A DNA stretch of 64,000 nucleotides from Ralstonia thomasii (GTDB lineage Bacteria > Pseudomonadota > Gammaproteobacteria > Burkholderiales > Burkholderiaceae), in assembly GCF_958405895.1 (NCBI RefSeq), contig NZ_CATZAR010000013.1; one strand, 5' to 3'. The notes under the pieces are model-generated. The model did not search any database and was not told where the DNA came from. It saw only the letters and a program-made list of their open reading frames with translations. Numbering within the stretch: position 1 is the stretch's first letter; the number at the start of each line of letters is the position of its first letter. Made by a program: the position numbers and the translations under genes. Positions 27,390 through 36,284 of the stretch are shown one piece after another.

Positions 27390-28544
27390 CTATCCCTTGC
27401 TGGGTTCAGCCGCGTCCACCAGTTCCGGTGCGGGCACGGGTGGCAGCTTGCGCACCTGCGCAGTCTCCATGCGGCCCTGACGCTGGAACGGCCCAAGGTT
27501 CTGCGGCTGTCCTGATTCCAGCGCGCGCTCAATGGCGGCCAGGACGCGCACGTCGGCCAAGCCTTCTTCGCCGTTGGGTTCAGGTTCCCGGTTGTTGAGG
27601 ATGCAGTCGGAGAAGTACTGCAGCTCGCCGCCAAACTGGTCGGTCGCGTCGAACGCCTGTTCGTGCGTCTTGCCGTCGATCGTGGCGCGGTACTTCAGGC
27701 CCACGCCAAACATGAAGCCGGGCGAGACCTCCAGATCCCCCTTGGTCCCCAGGATGCGGTACTGGTCGATGTTCGCGCCGCTGTAGCTGACCACGAACTG
27801 TGCGACGCGGTGGTCGGCAAAGCGCAGCGTCACGCTGACAGTGTCATCGAAGTTGAAGGGCAGATCCGGGTCCCGAACCCCACAGGCCGACACCTCTACC
27901 GGCTCTTCGCCAAAGAGGTTGCGCACCGCGTTGATGGGATAGACGCCCATGTCGGACACCGGCCCGGCCCAATAGCCGTGGCTGGCGCGGTGGTTGGACG
28001 GCGCCACCGATTGGCTGAACATGGCCGAGAACGCTCGAATGCGGCCAAGTTTGCCTGCGCGCACGAGTTCGATGGCGGCCAGTGTGGCCGGCTCGAAATG
28101 CAGGCGGTAGGCGATCATCAATTTTGCATTGCCGTTGCGGGCCGCTTCGATCATCGCTTCGCAATCGGCCTCGCTGGTGGCCATGGGCTTTTCAAGGAGG
28201 ACGTGGATGCCGCGCTGCAGGGCCGGAAGGGCGTACTGCCGATGCATGTCGTTTGGCAGCGCGAGGTAGATTGCGTCGATATCGCCAGCGGCGAGCAACT
28301 GGTCGTAATCGGCATAGCCGTGAACGTGCTCGATGCCGTAGCGGTCGGCCAGTACGGTGGCCTTGGCCTCATCGCCGGTGACCAGCGCAGTGACGACGGA
28401 ATTGCCGCTTTGCGCCACGCCCGGCAGAAATGCGGCCTGGGAAATCCACCCGGCGCCGACCACGGCATAACGCACCGGGCTCTGAACGGTGCGGGCGGGA
28501 GCGACTTGCGGCTCACGTTCAGCCTCATGAGAAGCGGTATTCAT
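27390..28544 (-). CDS. Gfo/Idh/MocA-family NAD(P)-dependent oxidoreductase
   Basis: This 384-aa dehydrogenase probably acts on a sugar or polyol. The start is ATG 28544, preceded by AAAGGA; nine more codons are open to 28571. The Rossmann motif YAVVGAGWISQAAFLPG is near residue 30, the family EKPMA motif near 125 (LLEKPMATSEAD), and the C-terminal alpha/beta domain carries YWAGPVSDMGVYPINAVRNLFG. The sequence resembles glucose-fructose oxidoreductase-like members. The substrate is not deducible from neighbours. Confidence 0.88.
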   Translation of the reverse strand: MNTASHEAEREPQVAPARTVQSPVRYAVVGAGWISQAAFLPGVAQSGNSVVTALVTGDEAKATVLADRYGIEHVHGYADYDQLLAAGDIDAIYLALPNDMHRQYALPALQRGIHVLLEKPMATSEADCEAMIEAARNGNAKLMIAYRLHFEPATLAAIELVRAGKLGRIRAFSAMFSQSVAPSNHRASHGYWAGPVSDMGVYPINAVRNLFGEEPVEVSACGVRDPDLPFNFDDTVSVTLRFADHRVAQFVVSYSGANIDQYRILGTKGDLEVSPGFMFGVGLKYRATIDGKTHEQAFDATDQFGGELQYFSDCILNNREPEPNGEEGLADVRVLAAIERALESGQPQNLGPFQRQGRMETAQVRKLPPVPAPELVDAAEPSKG

Positions 28545-28696
28545 GACAATTCCTTTGCAATCGTTGCGCACGGCAGCATGCCGAGGCCGTGGTGCGGCGT
28601 GCTCGGCCGTGCGGGTTCTGACTGATTAAGCAAAGGTAATGCCCGGGGGGCGAAAAAGGCGTCACATCCGGCCCGGCGACGTGCCTTGCCCTGCGC

Positions 28697-29041
28697 TCAG
28701 GCGTGCTCGGCGCGGCTGTCGGTGGGGGCTTCGTCGCGCTCGGTCATGCCGTAGTCGCGCACCACGTGGGCGATGCGCAGGCGGTAGTCCGCAAACGCGT
28801 GGTCGCGGCCGACGTGCTGCGCGCCGCGGTGCTGCTCCATGTTGCGCCAGGCCTTGACGGCCTCTTCATCGCGAAAGAACGACAGCGAGAGCATCTTGTC
28901 CGGGTTCGTGATGCTCTGGAAACGCTCCACCGAGATGAAGCCGTCGACCTGCTCGAGCAGCGGTTTCAGCCGTGCGGCCAGGTTGAGGTAGGTGTCGCGC
29001 TGGCCCGGTGCGGGCTCGACTTCAAAGATGACGGCGATCAT
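28697..29041 (-). CDS. antibiotic-biosynthesis-monooxygenase (ABM) family protein
   Basis: This 114-aa protein starts after AGGAG seven bases upstream. The ABM fold signature MIAVIFEVEPAPGQRDTYLNLAARLKP starts the protein and GFISVERFQSITNPDKMLSLSFFRDEEAVKAWR follows. These dimeric ferredoxin-like proteins include cofactor-free monooxygenases and heme-handling enzymes. It lies 48 bases downstream of a P450 gene on the same strand, probably one transcript, so the two may act on the same compound. Confidence 0.85.
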   Translation of the reverse strand: MIAVIFEVEPAPGQRDTYLNLAARLKPLLEQVDGFISVERFQSITNPDKMLSLSFFRDEEAVKAWRNMEQHRGAQHVGRDHAFADYRLRIAHVVRDYGMTERDEAPTDSRAEHA

Positions 29042-29089
29042 GGCAAGTCTCCTGTGGGGCGTTTTCGTGATGTCTTCGTTGGTGCAACT

Positions 29090-30229
29090 TCAAGCTTGAA
29101 AGCGGGGAATGCGCGCATTGGGCGAGGGGCGGTATGCCACCTCGCCGAGCCCGGCGAGCCACCGGTCGACATCCGGCAGGCTCAGCAGATGCCGCACCGT
29201 TTCGCGCGCGATGGCGGTGGCCAATGCATCGGCGGGGCAGCGGTGCGTGCCGCCGCCGAACGTCCACAGGCGCGGCGCTGTGCGGTCGCTGTCGAAGCGT
29301 AGTGGGTCCGGGTTCGTTGTGCCATCCACGTTGGCGGCGGCCAGCACGACCAAGACCTTGTCGCCGGCGCGCAGCGGCTGGCCGAGCAGCGCGATATCGT
29401 GCGCGACGAAGCGGCGCGTGTTCTGCACCGGCGCATCGCGGCGCAGGACTTCACGCACAAAAGGCTCGATGGCGAGCGGCTGCGCGCGCAGCCGGGCAGT
29501 CAACCCGGCGTGCCGCGATAGCGCAACGATGCAGTTGCCGAGCAGCCCGGCGCAGGCGTCGTAGGTTTGCGCGAGCAGGGCGGCGAGATTGGCGATGTCG
29601 GCGTCGCTGTCATCGTCACCGCCAGCGAACGGCGAGTCGGCAAAGCGCTGCTGCAAGCGGCCAACGGCGGCGTCGGCCTGCGCGACGACCCCTGCGCTGG
29701 CCCCCGGCCCCAACGCGGCCAGATAGGCGGCAATGTCGGCCTGGCAGGCAGGCGCATCGGCGTGATCGCCCAGCAGCGTTTGCGCCATCGTGGCGAGCGG
29801 CACGCGAAAGTGGGCATCGGCATCCAGCGCGGCATCTAGGCTCGCTGCGTCGGGCAGCGCAGTGCGGGCATGCCGCAGCGCCTGGCCGGCCAGCGCAGAC
29901 ACATCCAACCGGCCCAGCGCGGCCATCACCTTGGCCTTGCGCGTGCTGTGATCTGGCCCGTCGATCTGGCGCACGAGGCGGCCGAAGAATGCGCCCGTGG
30001 GCGTTGCAGCTACGGCCTTGGGCACGGGTTCATCGGCGGGGCGCACGCGGCAGGCCCTGCTGCCGAGCACGGCATCTACAGCCTCGGCGCTGGCGGCCAC
30101 CCACCAGCCGAGGGTGGCGTCGAAGAAGAACGGGCGCGTGGCGGCAAGTTCGGCGTAGTAGGGTGCGGGATCGGCATGCACGATGGCTTGCAGCACGTCG
30201 GCGGGCGGGGCGGTGTCGAGGGCGGTCAT
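29090..30229 (-). CDS. cytochrome P450 (short, soluble class)
   Basis: This 379-aa protein is somewhat short for a bacterial P450. The heme loop FGGGTHRCPADALATAI (Cys near 336), an ExxR in FVREVLRRDAPVQNTRR and RFVAHDIALLGQPLRAGDKVLV are all present. The I-helix (TYDACAGLLGNCIVAL) lacks the usual acid-alcohol pair, unlike classic monooxygenase P450s. This may mean peroxide use or an atypical reaction. The start at ATG 30229 was chosen because the family-like sequence begins there, although the frame remains open upstream through the divergent promoter. Redox partner genes are not adjacent. Confidence 0.88.
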   Translation of the reverse strand: MTALDTAPPADVLQAIVHADPAPYYAELAATRPFFFDATLGWWVAASAEAVDAVLGSRACRVRPADEPVPKAVAATPTGAFFGRLVRQIDGPDHSTRKAKVMAALGRLDVSALAGQALRHARTALPDAASLDAALDADAHFRVPLATMAQTLLGDHADAPACQADIAAYLAALGPGASAGVVAQADAAVGRLQQRFADSPFAGGDDDSDADIANLAALLAQTYDACAGLLGNCIVALSRHAGLTARLRAQPLAIEPFVREVLRRDAPVQNTRRFVAHDIALLGQPLRAGDKVLVVLAAANVDGTTNPDPLRFDSDRTAPRLWTFGGGTHRCPADALATAIARETVRHLLSLPDVDRWLAGLGEVAYRPSPNARIPRFQA

Positions 30230-30317
30230 CAGCGTGGGGCGCGGGAGTAAGATGGCTCCTATTGTCTGGAGTGGTCGCCCGCCTGTCACGCGCCAACAGT
30301 TTGGTCTCCATCGAACC

Positions 30318-31034
30318 ATGACCGCATCTTCCCCAGCCACCGCATCGACAACCCAGCCGGACATCGGCCGTGTGGCTGCCACCATTGGCGACCCCACCCG
30401 CATCCGCATGCTGCTGCTGTTGATGGAAGGCCGCTCGCTCACCGCCAAGGAACTCGCCTACGGCGCCGGTGTGGAGCCGGCCACGGCCAGCGCGCACTTG
30501 CGCCGGCTCGAGGCCGATGCGCTCATCACCTCGTTGTCGAGCGGACGCTACAAGTACTTCGGGCTGCGCTCTCCGGCGGTGGCGGAGATGATCGAATCGC
30601 TGCTGGTGGTCGCGCCTGAAAAACCTGCCGACCCGCGGCGCTCAGTCGTGCCTGAAAACCTGCGTGCGGCACGCCTGTGCTATGACCACCTGGCCGGGCA
30701 GCTCGGCACCGAGGTGTCGGAGAAACTCCTGTCGCGCGGCTGGCTGACGCAGCTCGATGCAACCCACGGCGCCTACGACGTTACGCCCGAGGGCGAGCAG
30801 GCGCTGGCCGCCATCGGCGTCGATGTGAATGCGCTGCGCAACGGCCGACGCCGCTTTGCTTACGGCTGCATGGACTGGAGCGAGCGTCGCCCGCATCTGG
30901 CAGGCGCGCTCGGGGCCGCCGTGGCGGAGCGCTGCATCGCATTGGGATGGCTGGCGCGGCAGAAGCACTCGCGCGCACTGAGCATGACCGAAGCCGGACA
31001 GCGCGAATTGCACGCGTGGCTGCACACGGCTTAG
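30318..31034 (+). CDS. ArsR-family winged-helix regulator, divergent from the P450 gene
   Basis: This 238-aa product has a winged HTH in residues 10-95 (RVAATIGDPTRIRMLLLLMEGRSLTAKELAYGAGVEPATASAHLRRLEADALI). It lacks the usual metal-binding Cys set, so a small-molecule or redox signal is more likely. A C-terminal extension of about 130 residues (LRAARLCYDHLAGQLG..) is typical of the longer ArsR class without metal sites. It is divergent from the P450/ABM pair across an 88-base gap and probably represses it and itself. Confidence 0.87.
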   Translation: MTASSPATASTTQPDIGRVAATIGDPTRIRMLLLLMEGRSLTAKELAYGAGVEPATASAHLRRLEADALITSLSSGRYKYFGLRSPAVAEMIESLLVVAPEKPADPRRSVVPENLRAARLCYDHLAGQLGTEVSEKLLSRGWLTQLDATHGAYDVTPEGEQALAAIGVDVNALRNGRRRFAYGCMDWSERRPHLAGALGAAVAERCIALGWLARQKHSRALSMTEAGQRELHAWLHTA

Positions 31035-31050
31035 GTTCTCCCGCCTGGCG

Positions 31051-31593
31051 TCAGTTGGCGTTGCGGATCGTCTTCACGTAGTCGCGCTGGAACACGCACA
31101 TGCGCAAGGCGTTGTGATACGCGCCGTTGCTGAAGAACTCCTCGATCAGCTCGCCTTCGCGCTGGAAGCCGCATTTCTCGTATACGTGGATCGCGCGTTC
31201 GTTCACCACGTCGACGACCAAGTACAGCTTGTGCAGATTCAGCACCATGAATGCATAGTCGACGGCCAGTCGCGTCGCGGTTGACGCATAGCCGTGACCC
31301 TGCCAGCCGGGCGCGATGATGATCTGGAATTCGCCGCGGCGGTGGATGTAGTTCAGCTCCATCAATTCGACCAGACCCACGGCTTCGCCGGCATTGTTCT
31401 CGCAGATGAAGCGGCGCTCGCGCTGATCGTGCACGTGGCGGTCGTAGAGTTGCGAGAGTTCGGTGAAGGTTTCGTACGGTTCTTCGAACCAGTAACGCAT
31501 GATCTTCGCGTCGTTGTTCAGCTCGTGCACGAAACGCAGGTCATTGCGCTCGAGCGGGCGCAGGCAAAGGTCGCGGGATTTTTCGATCACCAT
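31051..31593 (-). CDS. speG: spermidine N1-acetyltransferase SpeG
   Basis: This 180-aa GNAT enzyme matches E. coli SpeG closely across its length, as I remember it: LRPLERNDLRFVHELNN, MRYWFEEPYETF, HVHDQRERRFI, RRGEFQIIIAPGWQGHGYA and HVYEKCGFQREGELIEEFFSNGAYHNALRMCVFQ. It acetylates spermidine and spermine with acetyl-CoA in the cytoplasm, limiting polyamine toxicity. The start is ATG 31593, where homology begins; AAGGAC precedes it weakly. The gene is convergent with the ArsR gene. Confidence 0.95.
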   Translation of the reverse strand: MVIEKSRDLCLRPLERNDLRFVHELNNDAKIMRYWFEEPYETFTELSQLYDRHVHDQRERRFICENNAGEAVGLVELMELNYIHRRGEFQIIIAPGWQGHGYASTATRLAVDYAFMVLNLHKLYLVVDVVNERAIHVYEKCGFQREGELIEEFFSNGAYHNALRMCVFQRDYVKTIRNAN

Positions 31594-31648
31594 GGTGTTG
31601 TCCTTGTTGTGTTGAGGCGCCCGACATCGCGTCGACGTCCCTACGTTG

Positions 31649-32791
31649 TCAGCAAGGACGTGTCGCTGCGGATGCGTGTTTGCGCTGCGGTTGCGCGCGT
31701 CGGCGCCGATCCAGATACAGCCACCACCCTGTTGCTGCAAATACCGGCAGCATTAATGCTCCGATCAACACTAGCACGACGCCGATCGGGCCGAAATAGC
31801 GTCCATTGTGAAGCGGCAACATGCCTGCCAGCAGGCGTTGCATTGGCGGCTTTGCAGCGAAGGATTCGTTGCGCAGGACGGCGCCGGTAGCAGCGTCCAG
31901 CGTCAATCGGTTGAAGGCGCGGTCGTGCGGAGCATCGGCCGGCAGCCAGTTGATATCGACCTGGCCCGAGCGGGCATCGTCGATACGGAGGGTGGCCGTT
32001 CCATAGTTCGACGCGTTGTCGCGGAAAGCGTTCCACGTGCGCTCAATTGCCGCATCTTCGAGCGGTTTTCGCGGGACTTCCACCGGTTTTGCCTTGGAGA
32101 CAACCGGCATGCCGGCCAAGCGCTGCAGGCCATCGCGGTACCAGTCATATGCCCAATACAGCCCGCTGAAGGCGGCCAGCAGATACAGCGGCAACACCAG
32201 CGTACCGATGACGGTGTGCACGTCCCACCATCGGATGCGGCCCGCACGGCTCCATCGGATGACAAGCCAGCTTCGCCAGTTCGTGACGCGACGCGGCCAA
32301 CGCAGGTACAAGCCCGACAGCGCCATCACGACGAGCCCCACCGTGCTGGCCCCCACGATCTGCTTGCCGATCTCATCAGCAAGCAGCGTTCGATGCAGCA
32401 GCTTGACGGTGGCAAAGAAGCGCTGCGCGCGCGCCTCCGGCAGCAACGTGCCGGTGGTGGCATCGACGTAGCGCAGCTCTCCGCGGCTGCTGCCGCCGTG
32501 TTTGCCGGGCGGCCACGCATACCAGACGCGCCACGGCTGGGTGGGGTCGGACGCAGCGGTGATGAAGGTGACGGGGCGGTCCGGCATGGCAGCGCGCGCC
32601 TGCGCCGCCACTTGCGGCAGCGTCGGCGCGGGTCCGCTGCGCGCGGGCAGGGTGAGCACGCCGGGATTGAGCGCGCGCAGCAGTTCGTCTTCGTACGCCA
32701 TCAGCGCGCCGGTGGCGCCAACGACGGCCAGCACCACACTGGCCGACAACCCGATCAGCCAGTGCAAGCGGAACAGCACCCGTCGCAGCAT
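31649..32791 (-). CDS. PepSY-domain inner-membrane protein
   Basis: This 380-aa protein has four hydrophobic helices: near 10-32, 145-165, 195-220 and 335-360. Two periplasmic PepSY-type segments lie between them. Histidines near membrane helices (LHWLIG, LLHRTLL, WWDVHTVIG, LPLHNGRY) recall the PiuB/iron-uptake ferric reductase-like group. It begins 30 bases after the TonB-dependent receptor on the same strand. Release of iron from a siderophore is the likely role, by family and context. Confidence 0.87.
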   Translation of the reverse strand: MLRRVLFRLHWLIGLSASVVLAVVGATGALMAYEDELLRALNPGVLTLPARSGPAPTLPQVAAQARAAMPDRPVTFITAASDPTQPWRVWYAWPPGKHGGSSRGELRYVDATTGTLLPEARAQRFFATVKLLHRTLLADEIGKQIVGASTVGLVVMALSGLYLRWPRRVTNWRSWLVIRWSRAGRIRWWDVHTVIGTLVLPLYLLAAFSGLYWAYDWYRDGLQRLAGMPVVSKAKPVEVPRKPLEDAAIERTWNAFRDNASNYGTATLRIDDARSGQVDINWLPADAPHDRAFNRLTLDAATGAVLRNESFAAKPPMQRLLAGMLPLHNGRYFGPIGVVLVLIGALMLPVFAATGWWLYLDRRRRAQPQRKHASAATRPC

Positions 32792-32821
32792 CGCCCGTTC
32801 GCCCGTTCGCCTGTTCGACGC

Positions 32822-34942
32822 TTACATCTTGTAGCGCACGCCCAGCAGCGCCATGCGCGGGGCACCGGGCATGTTGTAGTTCTCGGCGGCGCCGTGAGCC
32901 GACACGTAGTACGCGCGGTTGAACAGGTTCTGCAGGTTCAGCGTGACATCAAGGTGCTTGCTGCGATAACCGGCACCCAGGTCGACGGTCATGTAGCCGG
33001 GCAGCGTCGTCAGGTTGTACTGCGATGCGTAACGCGCACCTTCCGCACGCACGCCGCCGGCCACGTAGAAGCCGTTCGGCAGGTCGTGCTTCAGCCATAC
33101 CGAGCCGCTGTGCCGCGGCGTCAGCGACGGCTGGTTGCCGTTGACCGCCACGCCACCGCTGCGGTCGTTCGGGTTTTCCAGGCGACCGTTCAGATAGGCA
33201 TAGCTCGCCATCAGCGACCAGGTTTTCACGATCTCGCCAGTGAACGACAACTCCAGGCCGCGCGTGCGCTGGGTGCCGATGGGCACGCCCAGCAGCGTGA
33301 CCGGATCCGCCGCCGTCAGGTTGGTCTGCTTCATGTCGAACAGCGCGGCCGTGACACTCGCGCCGGCCGAGAGGTCGTACTTGGCGCCGATCTCGTAGTT
33401 CGTGGTCGATTGCGGAGCCAGTGCGCCGCTGTTCGGGAAGAACGTGAAGCTATCGGCCAGCGGCTGGAACGAGCGGCTGTACGACGCGTACAGTGAGAGC
33501 GGCTCGACCGGGTGATACACAACGCCGAAGCGCGGGCTGACCGGCTTGTCCGTGCGTGACAGATCGACATTGCGCGGGGTCAGGTCGTCGCGGCTCTGCT
33601 TGAGGATTTCGTAGCGCAGGCCGGCGAGCACCGTCCATTGCGGCGAAAACTTGATCAAGTCCTGCACGTACGCCGCATACGTCTCGTTGTGCGAGAGGCC
33701 GTAGTTGGTCGGCACCGCGTTGCCGGGTACGGTCGGCAACACTTGCAGCGTCGGGTTGAACAGGTTGTAGGTCGTGCTGCCCGGCGCGGCGGCCACACGG
33801 TCGCTCTTGTCCTGGTAGCCCAGCTCGATGCCGTACAGCAGCGTGTGTTGGATGCCCCAGGTCTCGGCCTTCTGCGTCAGCTCGTTCTGCCACAGCGTGC
33901 CGCGGTCGCTGCGGTTGCGCTGGTTGACGGCAAGCGTGACGGTCGGGATTGGCCCATCGGTGACGCGGCTGACTGTCGTGTAGTTGTTGCGGCCCAGCGA
34001 GTATTCGTAATTGCGCACCACGCTGTGGAACGACCATTTGTCGTTGAAGCGGTGGTCCAGCGTGCCGGTCACGCTCTTGACGGTGGACTCCACATTGCCG
34101 GCGCCCGCATCGGCCGAGCCATAGCGCGTGCCGATGGGCACATCCACGGGGCGGCCGTGGTACGACGGCACGCCCTGGTCAGCGATGCGCTTGTCGTGCA
34201 GGTAATCGAACTGCACGGTCAGTTTGGTATCGGGCGCCAGGTTGAACAGGAACGACGGCGAGATCGCCTGGCGGCGCAGGAAGTAGTCGTTGCGGAAACC
34301 ACCCGAATCTTCAACCGCGCCGGTAATGCGCGCGCGGATGGCGTCGTCGTTGATGGACGTGTTCAGGTCGAACTCGGCGCGTTTCTGGCGCTCCGTGCCG
34401 ACCACCACGCCCACCTCGGCCAGTGGCGTGGCCAGCGGTTTCTTGGTCACGCGATTGATGATGCCGCCGGACGAACCGCGCCCATACAGCACGGCCGCCG
34501 GGCCCTTCAACACTTCAATGTGGTCGATGTTGGACAGGTCGCGGAAGTAGAGCGAATCATCGCGCAGGCCGTCGACGTATTGGTCATTGATCGACGAGAA
34601 ACCGCGAATGGTCACCTGATCGCGCTGCGCATCGCCCAGCGAGGCCGACACGCCCGGCACGTTGCGCAGCGTGTCATTGATCGACAGCGCGCCCTGATCC
34701 TGGATCACCGCACGCGGCACGACGTTCACCGATTGCGGAATCTCGCGCAGCGGCACGGGAATCTTCGTGGCTGTGTTGGCGATGGGCGTGTCGTAGCTCG
34801 TGCTGCTGCGCGCACCCTTGACCGTGGAAGTCGGCAACGTGCCAGCGTCGGCTGCAGCAACGGTGTCGGCGGCACTTGCCACTTGAGCAAAGGGCAGCGT
34901 TCCAAGGACGGCCAGAGACAGGCACAAACGTTTCGGCGGCAT
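32822..34942 (-). CDS. TonB-dependent siderophore receptor
   Basis: This 706-aa outer-membrane receptor has a signal peptide (..PFAQVASAAD). The plug domain carries SVNVVPRAVIQDQGALSINDTLRNVPGVS and IEVLKGPAAVLYGRGSSGGIINRVTKKP. A 22-strand-type barrel ends in ALLGVRYKM. The pattern fits ferric-siderophore receptors, with a catecholate type favoured but not proven. A Fur-like box lies 76 bases upstream, and the PepSY gene follows in an apparent operon. Confidence 0.93.
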   Translation of the reverse strand: MPPKRLCLSLAVLGTLPFAQVASAADTVAAADAGTLPTSTVKGARSSTSYDTPIANTATKIPVPLREIPQSVNVVPRAVIQDQGALSINDTLRNVPGVSASLGDAQRDQVTIRGFSSINDQYVDGLRDDSLYFRDLSNIDHIEVLKGPAAVLYGRGSSGGIINRVTKKPLATPLAEVGVVVGTERQKRAEFDLNTSINDDAIRARITGAVEDSGGFRNDYFLRRQAISPSFLFNLAPDTKLTVQFDYLHDKRIADQGVPSYHGRPVDVPIGTRYGSADAGAGNVESTVKSVTGTLDHRFNDKWSFHSVVRNYEYSLGRNNYTTVSRVTDGPIPTVTLAVNQRNRSDRGTLWQNELTQKAETWGIQHTLLYGIELGYQDKSDRVAAAPGSTTYNLFNPTLQVLPTVPGNAVPTNYGLSHNETYAAYVQDLIKFSPQWTVLAGLRYEILKQSRDDLTPRNVDLSRTDKPVSPRFGVVYHPVEPLSLYASYSRSFQPLADSFTFFPNSGALAPQSTTNYEIGAKYDLSAGASVTAALFDMKQTNLTAADPVTLLGVPIGTQRTRGLELSFTGEIVKTWSLMASYAYLNGRLENPNDRSGGVAVNGNQPSLTPRHSGSVWLKHDLPNGFYVAGGVRAEGARYASQYNLTTLPGYMTVDLGAGYRSKHLDVTLNLQNLFNRAYYVSAHGAAENYNMPGAPRMALLGVRYKM

Positions 34943-35017
34943 TGCAGTTCCCGTAAAGTAAAAAGTGGAGCGCGACTCCCTCCCCCGAGGTTGGCGCCTT
35001 CAGAATGTGAAGGCGCA

Positions 35018-35036
35018 GATAATAATGAGAACAATT
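35018..35036 (-). promoter_or_regulatory. probable Fur box upstream of the TonB receptor
   Basis: The 19-mer GATAATAATGAGAACAATT resembles the Fur consensus (GATAAT repeats with an inverted ATTATC-like half). It lies in the AT-rich upstream region of the receptor gene. Iron-repressed expression of the receptor and PepSY pair follows if it is functional. Confidence 0.6.
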
Positions 35037-35207
35037 CCTATTTACAAGAAAGTAAAGGCGTATTTTTGACAATGGCAACGTTTGTTAGGCGGGAATAGGG
35101 CAATTTTTCCATGTCCTGCCCCGAAATTCTGGGCACCAAGTTGCGCCGTCATCGTCTTATTCGCTTGTTTTCTGCCATTTTTTTACATGCCGCATTCATC
35201 ACATCTG

Positions 35208-36284
35208 ATGCCATTGAGCGCCGCTTTGGTCGGCTACGGTTATGCCGGCAAGCGCTTTCACGCCGCGTTGATCGACGCCACGCCAGGGCTGCGTTTGCAG
35301 GTCATCGGCTCCAATCGACCGGAGGCGGTGCGCGCGGATCGGCCAAACGCGGTGATCTGCACGCCAGAAGCGGCGGCAACGCATGCGGACGTCGACCTCG
35401 TCGTCATTGCCGCACCCAACGACCGCCATGCGCCGTTGGCAGAAGCGGCGTTGCGAGCGGGCAAGCATGTCGTCGTGGACAAGCCGTTCACCGTCACGCT
35501 CGCAGAAGCGCGGCATCTGGCGCGGGTGGCGCGCGACGCGGGGCGCGTGCTGTCGGTGTTTCAGAACCGGCGCTGGGACAGCGATTTCCTCGCCGTGCAA
35601 GCCGCGATCGGAGGCGGCACCCTTGGCGAAGTCATGCACGTCGAGGCGCATTTCGACCGGTATCGACCGCAGGTGCGTGCGCGCTGGCGCGAGCAAGCGG
35701 GGCAGGGCACGGGCATCTGGTTTGATCTGGGCCCGCACCTGATCGACCAGGCGCTGCAACTGCTTGGGCTGCCCGATGCGGTGAGCGCCTCGTTTGCACG
35801 CCAGCGGCCGGGCGCCGAAACGCCGGACTGGGCGCATGTCGTGTTGGACGTGGGGGAGCGCCGAGCCGTCCTTCACGCGAGCATGCTGGTGGCGGGCGGA
35901 TCCCCGCGCTGGATCGTCCACGGCACGCGCGGTTCGTTCGTCAAACGCCGGATGGATCAGCAGGAAGCGCAACTGCTCGCCGGCATGCAACCCGGCGCGC
36001 AAGGCTGGGGCGTGGACGATGACGCCGGCCTTTTCATCGATGGCGCAACATCCTCCGAAAACCGCATCGCAACGCCCGCTGGCGATCAGCGCGCCTACTA
36101 CGCCGCTGTGCGCGACGCCATCTTTGGTCAGCGCACAAACCCTGTGCCGCCCGTGCAAGCCGTGGCCGTCATGGCCGTGCTCGAAGCCGCCGTGGCTGCC
36201 GCCGAAACCGGCACGGCAGTCGTGCCGGACCTGACCGATGCCGAACGTGCAGATTGGCTGGCTGCGCGGGAGACCGCCTCGTGA
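35208..36284 (+). CDS. Gfo/Idh/MocA-family oxidoreductase
   Basis: This 358-aa product is read from ATG 35208 (MPLSAALVGYGYAGKRFH), where the Rossmann fold begins; ATG 35187 would add seven residues. NAD(P)-binding GYGYAGKRFH starts the protein and the EKP-type motif appears as VVDKPFTVTLAEARHLA. The substrate domain includes GTGIWFDLGPHLIDQALQLLG. It resembles YdgJ/YhhX-like members. The final GTGA overlaps the antiporter start, so the two are co-translated. It is unlike the oxidoreductase at 27390 apart from the family. Confidence 0.87.
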   Translation: MPLSAALVGYGYAGKRFHAALIDATPGLRLQVIGSNRPEAVRADRPNAVICTPEAAATHADVDLVVIAAPNDRHAPLAEAALRAGKHVVVDKPFTVTLAEARHLARVARDAGRVLSVFQNRRWDSDFLAVQAAIGGGTLGEVMHVEAHFDRYRPQVRARWREQAGQGTGIWFDLGPHLIDQALQLLGLPDAVSASFARQRPGAETPDWAHVVLDVGERRAVLHASMLVAGGSPRWIVHGTRGSFVKRRMDQQEAQLLAGMQPGAQGWGVDDDAGLFIDGATSSENRIATPAGDQRAYYAAVRDAIFGQRTNPVPPVQAVAVMAVLEAAVAAAETGTAVVPDLTDAERADWLAARETAS

